Shown here piece after piece: positions 57,601-64,000 of a DNA stretch of 64,000 bases (the stretch's first letter is position 1; the number at the start of each line of letters is the position of its first letter). Both the position numbers and the translations under genes were made by a program. Under the pieces are notes generated by a model that made no database searches, had not been told where the DNA came from, and saw only the letters and a list, made by a program, of their open reading frames with translations. Source of the DNA: Ananas comosus (lineage: Eukaryota; Streptophyta; Magnoliopsida; Poales; Bromeliaceae); assembly GCF_001540865.1 (NCBI RefSeq), contig NC_033628.1, positions 11,691,249 through 11,755,248 on the forward strand, in the 5' to 3' direction.

Positions 57601-60600
57601 GATAGAGAGCATTTCCCTCTCACAAACGTATGCACGCACGTTTGTGGAAATAACTATTCGAAACCTCAGTGATCTTTCTTCTGGCAATTTGAGTTTAATC
57701 AGTAGTTCAAAGAAGACGTCTGTAGCTTCCACTCTAGTGGAAATGCTGCGGTACATGATACTTTCTGTGCCCGACACTTTTGTTTCATTGGACTGCTTTC
57801 CTCTTCCATCCCATGTTGCCCCTGATATATATGGTAGAAGTAACATAGAGGCTGTTCACTTTGAGACCCGTGATGCTTATGTTCGGTATTTGTCCTGTGG
57901 ACATGCTGTTTCCTGTATTCAAAGACGGGCTTCTAATCTTGGAAAGATTGTAAGCCCTAACCTTCAAGGTAGCAGTGCAGCTAAAGTTGTTCAAACTCTG
58001 GATAAAGCTCTGACTATGGGCAGCATGACATTGGCATACAGTTCTCTTTTTGAAGATTTATCTGATCCTGCCATGGAAGAAAGATGGATTGCTGAAGTCA
58101 GCCCTTGTTTACGAGCTTCTTTAATGTGGATTGGGACCATCGAGTTGTCCCTGATTTGCTCGATATTTTTTCTTTGTGAATGGGCTACATGTGATTATCG
58201 AGATACGCGCACCACCCCGTCGCAGAATGTTAAATTTACAGGAAGGAAAGATTTTTCTCAAATATATGTTGCAGTCTTGCTATTAAAGAATAAAGTGCAA
58301 GAGATGCACAGCCAATTGACTTCGAAGAATAGTGCTCCATTGGTAATTCGTAACAGTGGGAGAAGTGCTTCTCTGAATGACACTTCATTGCAGGCAGCGG
58401 TGGTGGAAAATCCTTCTTTTATTAGAAGTTGTACAAAGATCTTGGATGAGAAAAGAATTAATAAAAAGGATATCTTCCAGAGCCCTGGTCCATTTCACGA
58501 TATCATTGTTTGCTGGCTTGATCAGCATGAGATTTGTGATTCTGGAGGACTGAAGCGTGTTGAAGTTCTTATTTTGGAGCTTATTCGTAGTGGAATCTTT
58601 CATCCTCAAGTGTATGTCAGGCAGCTTATAGTTAGTGGAATTATGGATAGAAACGATACTCAACTTGATCTGGAAAGAAAGAGAAGACATCACAAAATCT
58701 TGAAGCAACTTCCAGCTTCTTGCTTATTTGATATACTAGAAGAAGCTAGAATAGCTGAAGCTCAACTTCTACATGAGGTTGTTGCAGTCTACTCTACTGA
58801 GCGGAGACTTGTGCTTCGCGAACTTTCCGATGGTCAGTCCAATTATGTGAGTAATAGAAGTGAGAGGAACTCTTCTGGTCAAAAGCAAAATGATCATCAA
58901 GCTGGTACTAGGGATGTTAAGCATGGCAGGACAAAGGAACAAGTTGCACAAGTGAAAACTTTGATTTCAAATTTACTGAGATTTCCATATTCTTCTTCCT
59001 TGCCAATTGAAGCACGGTCAGATGAATCCAAGGGGAGCGTCAAGCGGCCAATAAACTCATCAGATATAAAAGTCGATTTTGCAGAAGGGAGACCTGGATG
59101 TGAGGAATGTAAAGGTTCAAAGAGGCAAAAGTTAGATGAAAGAAGTTCTTTCCAAGGAATACTGTTGAATCAGTCAGATGATGAGGATAGTTGGTGGGTA
59201 AGGAAGGGGCCCAAGTTCCCAGAGTCATTTAAGGTAGAGCCACCGCAGAAAACAACTAAACAATCCTCAAGAGGCAGGCAAAAAATTGTGCGGAAAACCC
59301 AAAGTCTGGCACAGTTGGCAGCTGCTCGGATTGAAAGTAGTCAAGGGGCATCTACTAGTCATGTATGCGATAATAAAGTGAGCTGTCCCCACCATAAATC
59401 TGTTGGTGAAGGTGAAATTTCCAAAGATTTTGAACGGGGGAAAGTACAAAGTCCAGTTGATGTTGGAAAAGCTATAAAACGGCTTAGGATGGTTGAGAAG
59501 AGGTCTGTCGCACTTTGGTTGCTGAAATCAGTACGGCAACTTGTTGAAGGAAATGAGAAGGCAGCTTCAAAAGCTAGTGTTACGAGTGTCTTTTCTGCGT
59601 CAACTGATGATAGGAATGCTGTAAGATGGCGCCTAGGAGAAGATGAACTGTTGTCAGTTCTCTATATTTTTGACATATGTTGTGACTTTGTCTCTGCAGT
59701 CAGGTTTCTCATATGGTTGTTAGCTAAGACCCTTAGTGGAGTAAGCAATCCTACTCAAGTTGGGAGAAATATTATGCTGCCCAAGAATAGAGAAAGCCTG
59801 ATTTGCCATGTTGGGGAAGCATTTCTTCTGTCATCCCTTCAAAGGTATGCTGGACTTTCTTTTGTTTGATGGACAGCTGAGAAAAATCTCACAATGCTCC
59901 TTCCTGATCGGCTTTTGTGTAGATGTAATCATTTTTTCATCATTTCTTGCTGCTGCAGTTTTTATATCTTGTAGTGTTAGTTAATCAGCACACATATACT
60001 TTATCCTCTCTTTTCTTTTAATTTTTTTGTGGGCTTGCGAAAGGTTTGTCACTTTCTTTTAATGTTTTTGTGGGCTTGCGGAAGGTTTCTTTTAATATTT
60101 TATCCTCTCTTTTCTTTCTATTTTAATTAAAAATGCCTTTCTATTTTATGTTTTAGGATGCAGCTTTTGGTTTTTTGTTGTAAACCACGTTGTTATTATG
60201 ACGTCTAGATTGAACATTGTGTTTCTGGTTACCAGTTTGATAACGTTATTGATATAAATGATTGCTTTGTTTGATAACGTTATTGATATTAATGATTGCT
60301 TTGTTTGTATTATTAAAATGTCTAGTCTGTATATTTTGGTCTTCATCTTATACTAATATTAGTTTACTACCTGGTATCTAATATTTCCAATAATGCAGGT
60401 ATGAGAATGTGCTTGTCGCTACAGATCTTTTGCCTGAAGCTCTTACTGCCATAATGCCCAAAAGCACCAACATGATAGTTGGAAGGGTTTACGGTTCAGT
60501 GGCTTTTTCTTATGGTCGAAACTTGTTGAAGAAATACAAAGATTTAGTCAGTGTGGTAAGGTGGGAAAAGAACTATAGAGCTTCAGGTGATCAGAAACTG

Positions 60601-63600
60601 CTTGCTGAACTTGATGCCGGTCGATCAGTTGATGGTGATTCAGTATTTAGTTCTGGAGCCTCAGCAGGAGGAGAAGAAATCGACGAGCATATACGTCAGA
60701 AATTAAGTGGGAGAATGCCAAGAACAGTTACAAACATGAAAGAGATAGTACAGCGACATGTTGAGGAAGCTTTACACCATTTTTATGGGAAAGAAAGGAA
60801 AAATATAGCTACTGCTCCCAGGACCCCCCCGGAGAAATGGGAAGATAGTTACCAAATAGCCCATGATATTGTTATGGGTTTACTTGACTGTATCAGGCAG
60901 AATGCTGGTGCAACTCCAGATGGCGATCCCTCAGTGGTGGCATCTGCTGTTGCTGCCATTGTTGGCAATGTTGGTCTTGCTGTTGCAAAACTTCCAGATT
61001 TCTCATGCAGTAACTACCAAAATCTTCCTTCCTCTATCAAAAATTCATTAAATTGTGCTCGCCACATCTTAAGTATCCACATAGTCTCTCTTTGCCTTCT
61101 CAAGGAAGCTCTTGGAGAACGCTATAGTCGAATAATCGAGATTGCTTTGGCTGTTGAAGCTTCTTCAGCTGTTTCAGTAGCTTTTGCTCCTCCAAGGGGA
61201 CATCGCAGTCAATTTCAAGTGTCCCCTGAGGCTCATGATATATATGGGAACCATTCAAGTGAGGTTTTGAATAACTCGCAAAAGGGCTTTGGTGGAAGGG
61301 CTACAAAAGCTGCAGCAGCTGTGTCTGCACTTGTTGTGGGGGCTCTCATTCATGGGATCATTAGCCTGGAAAGGATGATTGTAGTTTTCAAGCTAAAGGA
61401 GGGCTTGGATATTTTGCAATTTATGAGGAATGCTAGGTCCAGTTCTAATGGTATGTCTCGTTCTGTGGGCACTTTTAAGCCAGAAAATTGCATAGAATTA
61501 TATGTACATTGGTTTAGGCTCCTAGTTGGGAATTGCAGAACAGTACTTGATGGATTAGTTGGAGAGATTCTGGGTGAATCCTATATCCTTGCTCTTTCAA
61601 GAATTCAGCGCATGCTTCCACTGAGTTTGGTTTTCCCTCCTGCTTATGCTATATTTGGAATGGTCATATGGAGACCATATATTCTTAATAGCAATGTTAT
61701 AATGCGTGAAGATATCCCGGTTTATCAGTATCTATCATTGGCCATTGGTGAAGCCATTAGGCATCAGCCTTTTCGCGATGTCTGTTTTCGAAATTCTTAT
61801 ACCTTTTATGACCTCCTAGCTAATGACATTGGTGATTCTGAGTTTGCTGCGATGCTTGAATTGCAGAGTCCTGATAAACATTTGAAAACAATGGCATTTA
61901 TTCCTCTTCGTGCGAGGCTGTTTCTAAATGCTCTCATTGATTGCAAAATGCCGGCATCCACAATTATGAAGGAAGATGGGTCTTGGGTTTCAGAATCTGG
62001 TGAGCTGAGATCAAACACCGAAAGTGAGGCAAAGCTTTTGGAGCGACTTCTGCAAATTTTGGATACCTTGCAACCTGCAAAGTTTCATTGGCAATGGGTG
62101 GAATTAAGACTTCTTTTGAATGAACAAGCTCTTGTTGAAAAAATAGAGACCCAGAACATGTCATTCGTAGATGCAATTAGATCCCTATCACCTAATGCTG
62201 AAAATTTTGCACTTACTGAAAGTGAAAAACGGTTCACTGAAATTGTTCTGTCCAGAATACTTGTTAGACCTGATGCTGCGCCTCTTTACTCAGAAGTTGT
62301 TCACCTTATTGGGAAGCTGCTTCAGGAGTCTCTGGTGATGGATACCAAATGGTTTTTAGCTGGACATGATGTTCTTCTGGGTCGTAAATCCATTAGGCAG
62401 CAACTTCTATTCGTAGCTCAAAGGAAGGGACTTCCTACAAAAGCTCAGTTTTGGAAACCATGGGGTTGGTCTTCATTGGGAGAAGCTGTAGCTAATAGAG
62501 GTGAGAAGAGAAAGTTGGAAGCTATCGCTATTGAGGAAGGAGAAGTTGTGGATGAATGCATCGATCATAAAAAGTTGGGCAAAATGAACTCTCAAACGGT
62601 GGATTCTGAAGGAGTCGGTTCTATTTACCAGCATATAACTGAGAAAGCTTTTGCAGAACTAATATTGCCATGTATAGACAGGAGTTCTAGTGAACTGCGC
62701 AATTTGTTTGCCACTGAGTTGATCAAGCAGATGGGCGTAATCGAGCAACACATTAGTACAATAACCCGTAATGGTATGAAACAGGCTGGTGTGGCTTCTG
62801 TAGGAGTTGAAGGAACTTCTAACAAAGCCAATAGTCGAAAAGGAATGCGAGGTGGTGGAAGCCCTGTTTTAGGCCGGCGACCTACAGCAGTTAGTGATTC
62901 TGTGCCGCCTTCTGCAGTGGCATTAAGAGCATCTCTCTCATTGCGCTTGCAATTTCTTATAAGGTTGCTTCCAGTTATTTTTGCAGACAGGTAAATACTA
63001 AAATCGTTAAATTTTTTAGTATCTTTTCAAGTAGGCTAAACCCTCCATTTAACTACTACAAGTTGCACAACATCCCCCTTGTTGACCAAATACTACAGAA
63101 AAGCCCCTTCATCTTTTTACCATCATCTCTTAACCCCCTTTCTTCACTCTTCCATTAGTAAACTGTTTCTAAATATGATAAAATAATTATTTAAATTCTG
63201 GAATACCAAAGTGGCCCTTCTTATTTCCTAATCCTTCTTTCCCCTTTTCTTCTATCTTCTCTTATTTATCTCATTTAATTTATACCGGATATAGTCATGT
63301 TCTACTATTCAACAAGTGGCTGTTACTTTGGAATGAATAAATAAATACAAGATTCTGCATGCATTCTACATATACGGTTGCTGATCTGCTGTGTTCTGGT
63401 TGTTTTGAGCACTGACCAATAATATCCTTCTGAACTGAACATAACGACTTCGTTTTGATGCTGCAGTTTATGTTTGACATTGTAATTAGCTAGGTGGTAG
63501 CTGTGTTTATACTTGTCACTTTTTTTTTGCAAGTCAAATTACTGGATTGGGTTCAGTTAATTTGTCAGTTAAAGGTGTCTTATCCCAAAATGAGCTATTA

Positions 63601-63978
63601 GCTTATTGTCATTTTCCTGAATTTCTTGCTCTGTTACATCACAGGGAACCATCGGCACGGAACATGAGGCAAGCGCTTGCCTCTATCATACTTCGTTTGC
63701 TTGGTTCTCGAGTTGTATATGAGGATGCAGACCTCTCTCTTCCTCCTCCCAACCCAAGTGCATTAAAATGGGATGCAGAGTCCTCCATGGATGCTTGTGT
63801 TACCTCTTTGTTTGATCGTCCTGGCGAAAGCCTCTTCGAGAGGCTCTTGTCCATCTTCCATGCTTTGCTCAGTAGCTGCAAACCAAGCTGGCTGAAGCCC
63901 AAGTCTGCCCCCAAGTCAACCGTTAAATCTCCCCGAGATTTTCCTGCGTTTGATCGTGAGGCAGCAGAGAGCATACAG
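51688..63978 (+). CDS. MED12: Mediator of RNA polymerase II transcription subunit 12 (MED12; CRYPTIC PRECOCIOUS/CENTER CITY homologue), 3' end missing
   Basis: Eleven exons in the window: 51688-51815, 53259-53318, 53687-53792, 54303-54374, 55975-56028, 56155-56262, 56546-56695, 56817-57170, 57548-59844, 60399-62990 and 63645-63978 (donor GTTAGT follows). They encode 2085 residues with all phases closing. The N-terminus MQRYSASSCGSGVSNSAVG, then PYKLKCEKEPLN, RLGPPDFYP and AGQVYGVPLSGSLLIKPG match Arabidopsis MED12 closely. The Med12 domain lies at about 125-225 with the LLRATWFIKVSYLNQVRP box at its end. MED12 joins CDK8, cyclin C and MED13 in the Mediator kinase module in the nucleus; in plants it affects flowering time and embryo patterning. 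Two giant exons (2.3 and 2.6 kb) carry most of the protein. Arabidopsis MED12 is about 2235 residues, so roughly 150 residues lie downstream. Confidence 0.96.
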
Positions 63979-64000
63979 GTTAGTTCAAGTTGCATGTGTT

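Noticed and set aside
63639..63995. 118-residue minus-strand ORF at the window end
   Set aside because: Antisense shadow of MED12 exon 11, whose plus-strand frame continues the MED12 protein in phase.

Overview
The window is nuclear DNA from a flowering plant, most likely a monocot. The genes are intron-rich with canonical GT/AG junctions. First exons are GC-rich and intergenic DNA is very AT-rich. The meiotic gene at 25.5-29.6 kb resembles rice PAIR1, and short non-autonomous transposons are common. The sequence is draft quality: one N at 38616 sits exactly at a duplication boundary. The species cannot be named from the sequence alone.

Layout. (1) 1-525 (+): 3' end of a CYP86-family cytochrome P450 (cutin/suberin fatty-acid hydroxylase type). 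(2) 2529-3323 (-): intronless membrane protein of the plant DUF7733-type family. (3) 4052-8609 (-): nine-exon USP + coiled coil + kinase + U-box protein (PUB33-like). (4) 12564-16484 (-): four-exon chloroplast MurE homologue. (5) 16928-24243 (+): ten-exon plastid branched-chain aminotransferase, head-to-head with MurE over a 443-bp shared promoter region. (6) 25526-29572 (+): eleven-exon PAIR1/PRD3 meiotic double-strand-break factor. (7) 29573-41040: about 11 kb of gene-poor, AT-rich DNA with SINEs, hAT-like and Mutator-like MITEs, foldback repeats and a tandem duplication of about 0.75-0.8 kb. (8) 43233-47059 (+): DUF4378/TRM-like protein with a 5'-UTR intron upstream. (9) 51688 to the window end (+): MED12, the Mediator kinase-module subunit, with 2085 codons present and the C-terminus outside the window.

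Exon boundaries were built by hand from splice sites, reading phase and remembered family sequences. For the complete genes (2)-(6) and (8), phases close across every junction and end in a stop. MED12 phases also close through its last visible exon.

The genes do not form one pathway. The only close arrangement is the divergent MurE/BCAT pair, both encoding plastid proteins. No previously undescribed multi-gene system was found. The most notable items are a MurE copy whose P-loop lysine is replaced by isoleucine, an in-frame 99-bp intron in the DUF4378 gene, the nested transposon landscape at 33-39.4 kb, and CT tracts in the leaders of four genes.
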